Shown here: positions 11,407 to 22,921 of the stretch, piece after piece
Numbering within the stretch: position 1 is the stretch's first letter
How the letters are laid out: every line of letters starts with the position of its first letter
Source: Dipteronia dyeriana
Lineage: Eukaryota > Streptophyta > Magnoliopsida > Sapindales > Sapindaceae
Direction of reading: 5' to 3'
Length of the DNA stretch: 64,000 nt
NCBI GenBank assembly: GCA_032871835.1
Contig: CM065295.1
Span: 44,743,860 to 44,807,859, forward strand
Notes under the pieces: model-generated
The model's database searches: none
What the model was told of the DNA's origin: nothing
Seen by the model: only the letters and a program-made list of their open reading frames with translations
Translations under genes and position numbers: made by a program

Positions 11407-12873
11407 TTAATCAACACAAATCATGCCAATGGATCTTCTAAGAGACACAAATCTCTCTTTGTCCAAGGGCTTTGTGAACAAGTCCGCAAGTTGATTTTTA
11501 GTAGGCATATGTTCAAGAGTTACTATTGAATGTTCAACAAGTTCTCTAATAAAATAATGCCTAATGTCTATATGCTTTGTGCGTGAGTGTTGAACCGGAT
11601 TTTTAGAGATGTTAATGGCACTCATAATATCATAATAGAGAGTCATTTTACCTTGATTAATCTCATAATCCTTGAGAATTCGTTTCAACCATAGAAGTTG
11701 TGTGCTAGCACTTCCGGCCGCAATGTACTCGGCTTCGGATGAAGAAAGAGAGACGAGATTTTGCTTCTTGCTTAGCCAAGCAACCAAATTATTCCCCAAG
11801 TAAAAGCAACCGCCCGATGTGCTTTTACTATCATCAATGTTTCCTGCCCAATCCGCATCACAATAGCCAATAAGAATATCATTAGTATCAAAGAAATAGA
11901 ATAAACCAAGATTATGTGTTTCTTTTATATACCTAATGACTCTTTTAACGGATTTCAAGTGAGATTCTTTTGGATTAGCTTGAAACCTAGCACACAAACC
12001 AACCCTAAAACAAATATCTGGCCTACTAGCCATTAGGTAGAGAATGCTACCTATCATGCTCCTATAGAGACTTTGATCAACATTTTTTCCTTTTTCATCT
12101 TTGTCAAGTTTTAAAGTAATACTCATAGGTGATTCAAATTCTTTTCCACTTTCAAGGCCAAATTTTTTAGCAAGATTTCTAGCATATTTAGATTGAGACA
12201 ACATGATACCATTGTGAGATTGTTTCACTTGCATGCCAAGAAAGTAATTGAGTTCACCTAACATACTCATTTCAAATTCTCTTGACATAACATTCACAAA
12301 ATCATCAACCTTGGTTTTACATGTAGAACCAAACACAATGTCATCAACATATATTTGTGCAACAAAAATGTCATTGTCATAATGTTTAACAAATAATGTT
12401 CTATCAATACCACCTCTCCTATATTGGTTTTCAATAAGATATTGAGTCAACCTATCATACCAAGCTCTAAGAGCTTGCTTAAGGTCATAAAGAGCCTTTT
12501 TCAACTTAAACACATGATTAGGAGAGTGTGGGTCTACAAAACCCTTAGTTTGTTCAACATACACTTTTTCTTGAAGGTATCCATTGAGAAAAGCACTTTT
12601 GACATCCTTTTGAAACAATGTGAATTTTTTAAGACATGCAATGTACAACAAAAGTCTGATGGACTCAAGACGTGCAATGGGTGAAAAAGTCTCATCAAAG
12701 TCTACACCCTCAACTTGAGTGCATCCTTGAGCCACTAGTCTAGCTTTATTTCTCAATATCTTGCCACATTCATCGGTCTTATTCCTAAACACTCATTTTG
12801 TACCAATCACATTGACATCTTTTGGTCTAGAAACTAAGGACTATATGTCATTCCTTTCAAATTGATTTAGTTC
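11407..12873 (-). pseudogene. Copia reverse transcriptase and RNase H (element 1)
   Basis: The reading frame of 461 codons from 12792 covers copia RT (LVAQGCTQVEGVDFDETFSP, then KSAFLNGYLQEKVYV, then the catalytic YVDDIVFG). It continues through RNase H (YCDADWAGNIDDSKSTSGG, SLSSSEAEYIAAG, HIDIRHYFIRE) to its natural end near 11407. Upstream in the same frame, recognisable RT sequence contains three stops: at 12793-12795 and 12841-12843 (each where the family has Trp) and at 12874-12876. RT copies the element RNA into DNA and RNase H removes the RNA strand. Motifs look intact downstream of the stops, but no full polyprotein can be made. Confidence 0.93.
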
Positions 12874-13443
12874 TTATTGCATGGCATTAACCCAATATTC
12901 ATCAATAATTGCTTCATTAATATTTTTGGGCTCAATTTGAGAAGTGTAGCAAGCATATGAAATTTGGTTAGCTAGTTGCCTTCTAGTTCTAACCCCTTCA
13001 TTCAAATCACCTATGATGTCTTGTTGGTAATGCATGTTCCTAAGTCTAGAATTAGAATTTTCAACATCTTGTTGGTCATCATTTAAACCATTTTCTAACT
13101 CTTGACTTTCTTCTCTAGCAACACTACCATTATCATCATTATGACTAGACTCACTTTCATCATAACTAGTCACGTCAATAGGTGTTTTAGTGTCATTCAA
13201 CAAATGTTCAATAGGTTTATTGACACCATGATTATCACACAAATCAAGCATGCTAAGATCATCTATTTTCACATTAATAGACTCCATAATAGTCTTAGAT
13301 TTCAAATTGAACACTCTATACACACGACTATTATTAGCATACCCAAGAAAGAGACCAATATCATTTTTAGCATCAAACTTTCCTAAGTGATCTCTTTCAT
13401 CAAAAATAAAACACTTACGCCCAAAAATGTGGAAGTAACTCAC
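12874..13443 (-). pseudogene. Copia integrase C-terminal part (element 1)
   Basis: This frame begins at the conserved segment after the integrase core (SYFHIFGRKCFIFDERDHLGKFDAK, then GLFLGYANNSRVYRVFN). It continues into a variable acidic linker that leads to RT (DEYWVNAMQ). It overlaps the preceding frame by four bases, which reflects a frameshift rather than a real gene boundary. Integrase inserts the cDNA. Confidence 0.85.
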
Positions 13444-14876
13444 ATCGTGCTTCTTGCCCTTCCAAAGTTCATAAGAGGTTTGTTTTGTGTCAGGAGGCCT
13501 TCTAAAAACTCTATTAGTAATATAGCATGCGGTATTGACTGCTTCAGCCTAAAGATTTCTAGGGACTTTCTTGCTATTGAGCATGACCCTAGCCATCTCT
13601 TGCAAGACACAATTCTTCCTCTTAACAACACCATTTTGTTGAGGAGTTCTAGGGGCCGAGAACTCATGTCAAATCCCATAATCATCACAAAACTCACTAA
13701 ATCTAGCATTTTCAAATTCACTCCTAATGCGACATATTTCTTGATCCCAAGACCTTTTTCATTTTTAACTTGATTACAAAACTTCTTAAAGTAACCAAAA
13801 GTTTCGGTCTTGTCTCTAAGAAAATATACCCAAGCAAACCGAGAAAAGTCATCAACACATACAAAAATGTATTTCTTGTCATTTATGCTTTCGGGTTGAA
13901 TTGGTCCCATTAGGTCCATATGCACAAGTTCTAAGGGCTTCATGGTAGCAAAATTAGTGTTCTTTTTATGAGACACTTTTGTTTGTTTACCTAATTGACA
14001 TGGTTCACAAACACCATCAAGCTTTTTACCAAAACTAGGAAGACCTCTAACAATGTTATATTTCTCAAGCTTCTTTAAATTTTTATAATTCATGTGGCCC
14101 AATTTTTCATGCCATAATTCAAGCTTGTTGCACTCATGTGCCATATTACATGTTAGTGGATCAACCTCTAAACAATAGCAATTGTCCAAAGACCTTTTGA
14201 CTTTCAAAACAATTTTATCCTTTTTATCCATTATCGCGCACACGAACTTGTTAAAGCTAACTTCTTTAAAAATTTCACACAAGTGAGTGATGCTTATTCG
14301 ATTAGCTTGTAGACCTTCTACATACAAGGTGTCGCATAGTTTAGGCAATCCGGGGATACAAATTGTTCCCTTGCCTAGAACTTGCTTTTTAGTGCCATCA
14401 CCAAATGTAACCCATCCACTTTCATTCATAACAAGATTCTTAAAGAATTCCTTGTTACCGATCATATTCCTAGAGCAACCGCTATCTAGGTACCAACAAT
14501 ATGATGGATTAGCTCTTAAAGCATATTGTGCAACTAAACATTGTGTTGTGTTTTTCTTAACCCAAATTTTCTTGACAAGTTTCTCAATCCTACTTTTATT
14601 AACATGCTTTGACTTGTTTTTAGGCACATTGACTCCATTAGTCACATTTTCAAACAAATCAAACAAATCAAACAAAGCATTATCAATTTTCTTATGCATA
14701 GTAGAACGAGGCACGACACAAGATTTAATAAACAAATCATCAACATGTTTATTCTCAACATGCTTTTCCAAGGTCTTCTTGGGTCTAATTCTAGATCCAT
14801 ACATGGATGATTGCCTAGGATCATTCAAAGACATCATGCAAATTATTGGCAATTCTATATTTACGAATGTATTCAT
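13440..14876 (-). pseudogene. Copia protease, GAG-pre-integrase and integrase core (element 1)
   Basis: The 478-codon frame holds the aspartic protease (CWYLDSGCSRNM, catalytic DSG). Next comes the GAG-pre-integrase zinc region (LWHEKLGHMNYKNL, then CEPCQLGKQ), and then integrase core (LVHMDLMGPIQPES, VCVDDFSRFAWVYFL). At about 13740, after NEKGLGIK, the sequence shifts frame, and the expected second catalytic Asp region is degraded. In the alternate frame integrase continues with two more stops. The element is therefore dead in integrase as well as RT. Confidence 0.9.
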
Positions 14877-15686
14877 AACATCTAGGTCTTATCTGTCTTA
14901 CCATGTTGCAATAATGAAAAATATGTATGAATTTGAGAAGTTTACCATTTGCTTGAGCATTCAACTCATTTTGCCTTCTCACATTTTTACCTCTTAGGCG
15001 TGTAACACTAGATGTCTTGCCTTTTGCATTTGATGATGATGTAGTTTGTCTTTGGCATTGTTGAGTCTTTTCCTTGACCTTCATTGTTGATGTTGAGGCA
15101 CCTCCGGTATCATTCATGGCTTTACCGTTAGAGAGTGTACCTACAATTAAATTGCTACAAGAATTGACAAAAGTAGATTTGTTAGATGAAGGAGTTAACT
15201 TTTCATTAACATATCCTAAACCTCTTTTGTCACTTGAAGGCTTTCCAACCTTAATGAGAGCTTTCACTTTGTTAGAGCTAGATAACATCTTGTTAATCAT
15301 CTCTTCAGCCTCATTAAGTTTGTCATTAAGCACTTTCTCTTGATTCCCATGCTCATTAAGTTTTGCTTTAAACACATTTTCAATTCTCCTAGCACGATCA
15401 AGAGATTCATCTCTTTGCTCAATTTCATGCTTCAAAATACTTAATCTATCATTGCTATCAATCAAGTTTTTCTCAAGATTAAGAATTTTGTCATTAAGAT
15501 CAATAACACATTTTGATTTTCTAACTTCTTAGTGAGAGACTTATTGATCTTAGAGATCCTTTCATTTTCTTGAATAAGATCTTTGATCTTTTGATCATCT
15601 AAGTCAATAAACTCACCTTCAACAAGAGAAGCCATAAAAGAATACATTTCTTTAATCATGATGAAACAAACGAACATAACAAACAC
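14821..15686 (-). pseudogene. Sirevirus Gag, C-terminal coiled-coil part (element 1)
   Basis: Two overlapping frames (14821-15465 and 15462-15686) encode a long charged coiled coil (DDQKIKDLIQENERISKIN, NDKLNEAEEMINKML). They end in a degenerate second zinc knuckle (HYCNMVRQIRPRC, with Cys and His losses). The N-terminal Gag domain and first CCHC knuckle seen in elements 2 and 3 are missing. Only about 35 bases separate this frame from the primer-binding site, so the 5' part of gag has been deleted. Confidence 0.78.
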
Positions 15687-15720
15687 TACAAAGAAGATCT
15701 ATCTAAGTGCATCTAGACAT

Positions 15721-15735
15721 CGACACTGATACCAA
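15721..15735 (-). other. Primer-binding site of element 1
   Basis: Just inside the 5' LTR the minus strand reads TTGGTATCAGTGTCG. This matches the initiator-Met tRNA complement TGGTATCAGAGC apart from one base. Confidence 0.88.
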
Positions 15736-15736
15736 T

Positions 15737-17903
15737 TGAAATTCCCTTTATCTTTAAAGTGAAATGTACATAGAGGGAAGGGGGTGAATAGGTATATGCT
15801 CCAATTTTTATCTTCTTTTAAAAACAATGCTTAATGAAAATTGCAAACAATGACACACAATATTTATGCGGTAAACCTCAGAAGAAGAAACATCCACGAG
15901 TTGATACCATAACCACCGGCAAAAGCAAATCCACTATTTCAAAAGAGTTACACACTTGAGCAATCAACACATGCTCTCCAAGCTATCACTCTCACTCTAT
16001 CCTTGATCCTAGTGATCTACTAAGCCAACTTCCTATCCAAGACCTCCTGTCTCTAGGAAGATTCCTTGCTCAACTATCCGGATCCTCCCGACCCTAGGCA
16101 AGACTTCTTGCTCAACTATCTGAGTCCTCTCGACTCTAGTCAAGACTTCCTTACTCAACAATCCGAGGTCTCACACCTCTTGTCGAGATTTCCACTTGCT
16201 TAGCTATCCAAGTCCTCCCGACTCTAGCTAAGACTTCCAATTGCTCAAATCAAAGAATCACTCTAAGATTTGAGACTTTCTACCTCTTTACAAGGCATCT
16301 AAGTGATCATGAATACAAAACGCAAACAAGCACTCAACATAGAAATGTTGATCAACAAATTCTATGGACATGCAACTAGATAGCTAGATTATGCTTTCAA
16401 AGAACAACCACAAATGTATCTAGGCAACCTAAGCATGTTATCAACTAAGAACATAGATAAGAAGATATAGACACCAATTAAAACACAACCTAGTTCTTAG
16501 AAAATGAAATTAGATCTAGAAAAAGTCAATCAAGCATATGAACAAAACATTTCTAGAAACAATCTCATGTTTATCAAGTTTAGCACAAATCAATCAATTT
16601 ATCACAAATCTAGCTAAACTTAAAAATCAATTCAAAAAACCACAAAATGATATCAAAATCATCCTAGTCATGCTTCTTAATCAAATAACATCAATCAATA
16701 AGAAGATCTAAGAAGAAAACTAAGAGGAAGATGATTTTGCCAACATAGATGAAAAACCACGAACTAAAGATCAGATCATAACGAACACTCTAGAATTTAT
16801 TTGGTTCTGGAAATGATTGGGGTTTGTAGAAATCTTCAAGACACTCGAAATCAGCTTTTGAATCAAGTGATTCAAAGTATAAATGAAGAAGTTATCACAA
16901 AAACAAAAAATCAAAAAGTTGAGAGAAAAATTCTGCACTTGTTCTTCAAATTCAATTTTCTCAACATATTGAAGAATGAGAGAGAAAGAGAGGTTTTAAA
17001 GAGAGAATGAACAAATGACCTTTTTGCCCCCATTATTTAGTGCCTCCCAGAGATGGCACGTGGGTATCTCAGGGCAGAGCACCTTTGGGGCCGAGCTGGC
17101 CACGTGCCATCTCGGGATAGTGCAAGGTGATGGCTTGAGCCATCGATCCTCTTCCCTTGCGCTCCTCTCACTTTCTTAGACCATTCTCTGGCCTCCAAAC
17201 TCTGAATTTGAATCTGTTTGAAGATTACAAACCAGGACTCCCTCACGGACAGGGAAATATAAGATACTCAACCCATAAAATAAGAATTCGACTAGATATA
17301 TGAAGACGAAGACAATGTATGCAACATGAGTTGAAAGTATAGTATCTTTTGATTTAGAACTCGAAATCAATAGTATGAGTAACCGAAATGACCGGAACTC
17401 AATCATGAATAATATAAGAATAAAATCATGTTCAAGATCCATGTTACACAAACATATAAATAAATAAACACATTTCACACAAGAATGAAAACTACATAGA
17501 GATAGTCTACAATCATGTATTTTCCAAAACATGTTACTTTCATGCCAATACATAAGCATTCAACTTCAAGTGTGTGAATGTGTTATACCAAATGATATGC
17601 TACGATGTAGGGACACAAATGTATGAATTGTGTATGTGTGCGCATATAATGATGCACAACTAAGTAGGGACACATATGAATGAATTGTGTGTGTATGCGC
17701 CTACGCCTTGTAAGAGGAAGAAGGATCTCGATACCTTAGCATCCAAGAATAGTACCAATCCTCTTGAAGACAAACTTTGCATCATTAGAAGTTTCTTTTC
17801 ATCCTTGAAGCTCTTATCATCACGAACCACTTAAGCTACTAAGCATTACAAAGAAATGAAGTTTTGTTATGGAATCAAGCCAACACAAATCTAGAACCTA
17901 ACA
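15737..17903 (-). repeat. 5' LTR of element 1
   Basis: 2167-base partner of 938-3054. It has one extra minisatellite unit (about 16200-16248). The palindrome pair at 17047-17115 is partly decayed. A TTTAAAA box lies at about 16990 on the minus strand, followed by a CT-rich tract. The U5 hairpin near 15870-15900 is also decayed. Confidence 0.93.
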
Positions 17904-17908
17904 ATTTA

Positions 17909-18800
17909 TCTTTTTAAAAGACTTTTGACACTCTTGTGTCCATTCAAATTTTGTATATTTTAATAAGAGGTTACAAAGTGGTTTAGATATGACACTGAAA
18001 TCTTTAATAAACCTACTATAAAATCCTGCAAGCCCTAAAAATGATCGCGCATCTTTGACTGTTTGTGGTGATGGTAACTTCGAAATGACTTCAATTTTTG
18101 CCTTATCAACCTTGATTCCTTTAGAGGACACAACATGACCCAAAAAAATTCTAGATGTGGTCATATAATGACACTTTTCCCAGTTAAGCACAAGTCCTTT
18201 TTCTATACAACATTTCAAGACTCTTTCCAAGTTATGAAGACAATCATCAAAAGAATTCCCAAACACAGTTAAATCATCCATAAAGACCTCTAAACACTGT
18301 TTAATCATGTCACTTAAAATGCTTAGCATGCATCGTTGAAATGTGGCTAGAGCATTACATAAACCAAATGGCATTCTTCTAAAAGCAAAGGTTCCAAAAG
18401 AACATGTGAATGTGGTATTTTCTTGGTCTTCTAATGTAATGGGAATTTGATAACATCCAGAATACCCATCAAGAAAGCAGTAGTAGGGATGTCCCGCTAC
18501 TCTTTCTAAAATCTGGCCAAGAAATGGAAAGGGAAAATGATCTTTTCTAGTGGCATCATTTGATTTTCTATAATCAATGTACATTCCAACTAGATGAGAC
18601 ACAAAGTTGGAATTAACTCACCCTTTTCATTTTTAACAACAATAATTTTAGATTTTTTGGGCACAACTTATGTAGGACTCACCCACCTACTATTAGAAAT
18701 AGGGTAGATAATTCCCATGTTAAGTAATTTAAGGACTTCAGTCTTGACAACTTCTTTCATGTGTGGGTTAAGTCTTCTTTCATGGACCTGGTGGTTGTGA
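17909..18800 (-). pseudogene. Athila-type reverse transcriptase
   Basis: Gypsy RT runs from VHERRLNPHMKEVV and WVSPT (about 18700-18790) through MYIDYRKSN, FCFLDGYSGCYQIPI-like and MPFGLCNA to the catalytic VFMDDLTVFG near 18270. It continues to FLGHVV and FYSRFIKDFS, and stops where element 1 begins. A frameshift and stops occur near 18600-18670. The remainder resumes at 932 on the other side of the insertion. RT makes cDNA from the element RNA. The protease that should precede it is missing. Confidence 0.92.
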
Positions 18801-19894
18801 AGACTAGGCTTGATTATTGTTTCTCCAACTAAAGTTTGGATGATTTTCCAACCAAGATTGTAGGTTTGTGAGTATGGGTTGGAATTTGGTTTGTTGAAAG
18901 TGTGCAAAGCATTGGCTTGTTCATGAAGGCGATCTTTAATGGCTGGTAAAGTTAGGCAGAGTGATATGATCATCAGAATCACATATATGGCATGCAATTT
19001 CTTGTACAGATTTTACATGTTCACTCTTTTTATTTTCTAAAGCTTCAAATTTCCTAGCTAGGGATACAAATCTAGCTTGAAGATCATGGTCTTCCCTAAG
19101 ATTGTAAATGCCTCCAGTAGATGGAGATGGTTGTGGTTATCGTATGGACTCAAGAGAACCAATGGTGTCCCAATTTTGAGCATCTTCAATGTTGTGGTCA
19201 AGGTGGTCAAGTGCTTCTTCAGGATTTTTGTCTCTGAACTCCCTATTACACATCATCTTAATAACTTATCTACTTTGGGGTGTGAGTCCCTCATAGAAAT
19301 ATGACACTATTGTTTCAAAACCGTGATGTGGACATACATTTAACAACTTTTTGAACCTATCCTAACATTGGTAAGTGTTTTCCAAGGTTTTTGGGTAAAT
19401 GAAGTGATTTGCCTCTTAAGAGAGTTTGCTCAATGAGGTGGGAAAAATTTCTTTATGAACTGTTGTTGCATATCATTCCAAGTTTGGATTGATCTTGATC
19501 TAAGGTTTTGTAACCAAGTTTTAGCTTTATCTTTTAAGGAAAAAGGGAAAAACTTAAGCCTGATTATATCCATGCTAACATTTTGGTCAGTGCAAGTGTT
19601 ACAGACTTCTTCAAACTCCCTACGATGCAAATATGGGTTTTCAGATTCAAGACCATGAAAATTGGATAAAAGTTGAATGATTCCCGGTTTAAAAATAAAG
19701 TGTGCTGCATTTGGTGGGAAAGCTATGCACGAAGGTGCTCCATTGCGTATGGGGTTCATGTAGTCTCTAAGAGTTCTAGGTGGATTTGGGTTAATGTGTT
19801 GGTCATGGTTGTTATGTTGAGACATGTTGTCAAGGTTGTCTAAAAGGTTATCGGCTTGGTTTCCTAATGGATGTCTATGTGGGATTTCAACCAT
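18800..19894 (-). pseudogene. Athila-type Gag
   Basis: The frame at 19430-19894 has Athila Gag hallmarks: TLRDYMNPIRNGAPSC, FKPGIIQLLSNFHGLESENP, FPFSLKDKAKTWLQNL, QQQFIKKFFPPH. Shifted frames continue Gag to a CCHC-like remnant (ACHICDSDDH, about 18970-18990) and a segment ending in PGWRNHPNFSW-type sequence (about 18830-18860). RT sequence follows almost directly, so about a kilobase including protease has been deleted. Confidence 0.88.
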
Positions 19895-20325
19895 GTTGTT
19901 GGTGAATGTGGGTGATTGTAATTTTCTAATTAACCTGCTGTTAGATGTTCAAGACCAACGTCTCATGCAAGTTTAATGAGGCTTCATGAAGGTGAAATAC
20001 ACAAAAATGAAGAAAATAAAAGAAAAAGTTGTGAAAATAACTAAGATGCAAAATGCTAAGGGTGTAAATGCAAATATATACAAGTATTGGGGTGAAAGTG
20101 TAAATACCTATAAATCTAGGGACTAAAGTGAAAATATAAGAGATAAGAGGACTGATATGCAAAAGTGAAAATTAAAATGACATATATGCAAATACAAAAT
20201 AAATCTAGGCTAAAATACAAAACTGAATACAAAATGAGAGCAATGAAGATTAGAAAGAAAAAAAATAGCAAAACTAAAATAAAATTAAAAAGAAATTTTC
20301 TCTTCAAAGAAAAGTCAGACTTACC
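19895..20325 (-). other. Athila 5' untranslated leader
   Basis: AT-rich leader between primer-binding site and gag. The frames seen here are low-complexity and I do not regard them as genes. Confidence 0.6.
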
Positions 20326-20343
20326 TCCCCGGCAGCGGCGCCA
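20326..20343 (-). other. Primer-binding site of the Athila element
   Basis: The minus strand reads TGGCGCCGCTGCCGGGGA, one base from the TGGCGCCGTTGCCGGGGA motif typical of Athila elements (tRNA-Asp type). It lies six bases inside the LTR. Confidence 0.88.
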
Positions 20344-20349
20344 AAAACT

Positions 20350-21756
20350 TGACACGTCCTAAATAAGTGTTCCTACTCCCAAGTATAAGAGTGTCATAGT
20401 AATAATTTAACTGTAAGACCGTGTCGAACCATATGGAGGTTGTTCGTTTGTCTTTGTAGAATTAATTATCTAGATTAATTATTAAACTTGTTAAGAATTG
20501 TAAATCAATTAAAATTAAAACCGGGGATAAGGGATCCACTGTTGGTAATTCGAATATGATCTGACTATTAATATTTAGTCCAGATTTATGGGAGGGTATT
20601 CCACTCCACTGACCACTCTCTGATAGATATGGGTAAAGTACCCACTGTGCCAAACAACATCAGTCTGTCTACAGTAAGTCAAAAACTCCATAAAAATCAG
20701 AGATGAGAAGGCAAAAAAATAATAAACTTACCAAAATTGGATCATATTTTCCATACCAACAGTATCACCTTTGACCCAAGCTATCTTAAATTAGCCAGAC
20801 ATAATTTAACTAGAAAATAGCTATTTTATTTAAACTGAGAATTTGAGAACATTATAGAGAGAATTTCACAAATCTAAGGTCAGATTTTGATTCAGGATGT
20901 CCTAATTAAAGGGAGAGGGTGAGGTCCCATATTTATACAAAATATGAATGAAAATTGACCATCAGATGAATTTAGAACGGAGCATCCAGATTTCGCCATG
21001 TCATTAGTGAAAGTGAGTAGTGAACAGTGATCAGTGAATAGAAACCACATCAGTGAAAGTCAACTGTAAATAGTGCACCGACTTCTAGAATATGATTCCC
21101 TACAATCGCAATAAAAATATGTCACGTCATTAGTGAACATTGAAAGTCAACTATGAACAGTGAATAGTTAAAATTACAAAAATACCATTCATGGCCTTCC
21201 TAGGGTTTTTTACATTCTGAACTTGAAAATGGTGTTTGTTTTGCCATCTGATTACTCTATAGTTCTGAATTGACCATATTATCTCTGAAATACAAAGAAA
21301 AATACACTGATTACTACACAACACGTTTATTTAAGCGAGCGAACAAAAATATGTCTAAATTAGGAAATTAATCATATTGGAAGTGTAAAATAATGATATT
21401 ATCTCTTTGTAAACATAAACTTTTCAGTGTTAATCACTTGTGAGAGGTTAAGTACCAACACTATACGTCTAGGTTGGTGAATTTATAAAGAGATTAGTCC
21501 CTTAATTTCATAGATGCGCATTCATGAACCATCACTTGTGAGTGGCCAATGATATTCATCTAGATTGAAAACTCATGAAGGAATACAACGAATACTATAC
21601 ATCTAGATTGGTTACAATCGATTAATGTGCATTCATTTCATGAGAGTTCGTACATGCCCATAATTCACTTGTTGGATCCATCAATCCCTTAGTCTTAACC
21701 ATCATATTTAACAATCATTCATTATTAACACTAATTGCATTTTAGATTAGGGATCA
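20350..21756 (-). repeat. 5' LTR of the Athila element
   Basis: In element orientation it starts TGATCCCTAATC at 21756 and ends GGACGTGTCA at 20350. The inner border is fixed by the primer-binding site. The outer border is inferred from the TG/CA ends, since the other LTR is outside the window. It contains short dispersed AGTGAACAGTGA-like repeats at about 21000-21170. Confidence 0.75.
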
Positions 21757-21810
21757 AAAAATTATTGGCACTATTTGGGCCGAGGGGGTGGTTATGCAAA
21801 TATCACCACT

Positions 21811-21850
21811 GTTTAAAAGACACCATTTAACGTGATCAGACAAAAATACC
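21811..21850 (+). repeat. Left terminal inverted repeat of the MULE
   Basis: Forty bases pairing imperfectly with 45337-45376. Identical runs are the outer ten bases and the inner eight. Confidence 0.6.
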
Positions 21851-22788
21851 TCTAACTATTGAAAAATAGAGCAAGTTGTCATTTTTGAAGTAAGAGAAAA
21901 ACAAGAGTGAGAAACAAAACGACAGAAAGCTAATCGACGGTAACAAAATCATTGGCGAAGTGACCGAAACGAGAGTACACCAGATTTTTTACGATTGACA
22001 GAGGTGTTAGGTTTTAGTTTGTGTTGGCATTAATTCCATATCAAAATGATGTTTACTTGTAATGATTTAGTTGTTTAGATTCATGACGATTCAAGCTTCA
22101 AAGAAGAATGAACAACAAGTCAAAGCAAGTTCTAAGTCTTCAAAGAAAAAGGATGCAATTTGGTTCTACAAAGGTATACTAAGATCTTATCTTTCTCTTA
22201 CAAGGCTTAGGCACACACACACAATTCATACATTTGTGTACCTGTATCGTTGTGCACCATTATAGGCACACACATACAATTCATTTATAGGTGTCCATGC
22301 ATCGTTGTGCAACATGTATAACACATTCACACACTTGAAGATGAATGCTCATGCATTGATATGGAAATAACATGTTTTGGAAAATGCATGATTGGAGACT
22401 ATCTCTATGTAGTTTGCATTCTAGTGTGAATTGTGTTTGTATGTGTATATGTTTTTACAACATGGATATTGAACTTAAATTTAGTCTTAAATCATTCTTG
22501 ATTAAGTTTCGGTTATTTCGGTTACTCATACTATTGATTTCAAGTTCTAAGTTAAAAGATACTACACTTTCAACTCATGTTGCATACATTGTCTTTGTCT
22601 TCATATATCGAGTCGAATTATTATTTTCTGGGTTAAGTATCTTATATGTCCATGTCCGTGTGAGAGTTATGGTTTTTAATCCACAAATATATTCAAATTC
22701 TGAGTTCGGATGCCAGAGAACGGTCAAAGAACGTGAAGGGAGTGCAAGGGAATTGCACCATGGCCAAAGGCCATTCTTTGGTGCAAGC

Positions 22789-22855
22789 CCGAGATGGCGC
22801 GTGGCCATCTCGGCTGCAACACCTTGCTGCCTCGAGATGCCCACGTGCCATCTCG
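22789..22855 (+). promoter_or_regulatory. Paired palindromes upstream of the TATA box (element 3 5' LTR)
   Basis: The first repeat has perfect 10-base arms CCGAGATGGC/GCCATCTCGG around five bases (22789-22813). The second is CGAGATG...CATCTCG with a CACGTG centre (22833-22855). They end about 58 bases before the TATA box. The intact first palindrome of the 3' copy is at 35034-35058. Confidence 0.6.
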
Positions 22856-22911
22856 GGGAAGCAATAACAAAGAGAGGCATTTTTGTCTTTTAAGCTTCTT
22901 TCATTCCCTCT

Positions 22912-22921
22912 CCTTTATATT
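22912..22921 (+). promoter_or_regulatory. TATA box of element 3 LTR
   Basis: CCTTTATATTCTC sits in a CT-rich context and is repeated at the same place in the 3' LTR (about 35157-35168). The transcription start is expected about 30 bases on; this is inferred. Confidence 0.6.

Larger units (their letters stand above)
938..17903 (-). mobile_element. Ty1/copia element, Sirevirus (SIRE/Maximus) type, element 1
   Basis: This is a complete but dead LTR retrotransposon inserted in the Athila element. It has LTRs at both ends starting TG and ending CA, an initiator-Met-type primer site, a polypurine tract, gag and the copia order protease-integrase-RT-RNase H. Flanking 5-base duplications are AATTA (933-937) and ATTTA (17904-17908), one mismatch. 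Removing the element and one duplication restores the Athila frame across the junction, which supports these borders. The Sirevirus call rests on the long gag with coiled coil, an AAAGGGGGAGAT polypurine tract, and RNase H wording such as GGCFYLGNNLVAWLSKKQN. It hosts the nested element at 3794-10685. Confidence 0.92.

Noticed and set aside
14287..14997. 236-codon plus-strand frame opposite the copia protease/integrase
   Set aside because: Antisense shadow of the minus-strand pol reading frame; no domain on this strand.
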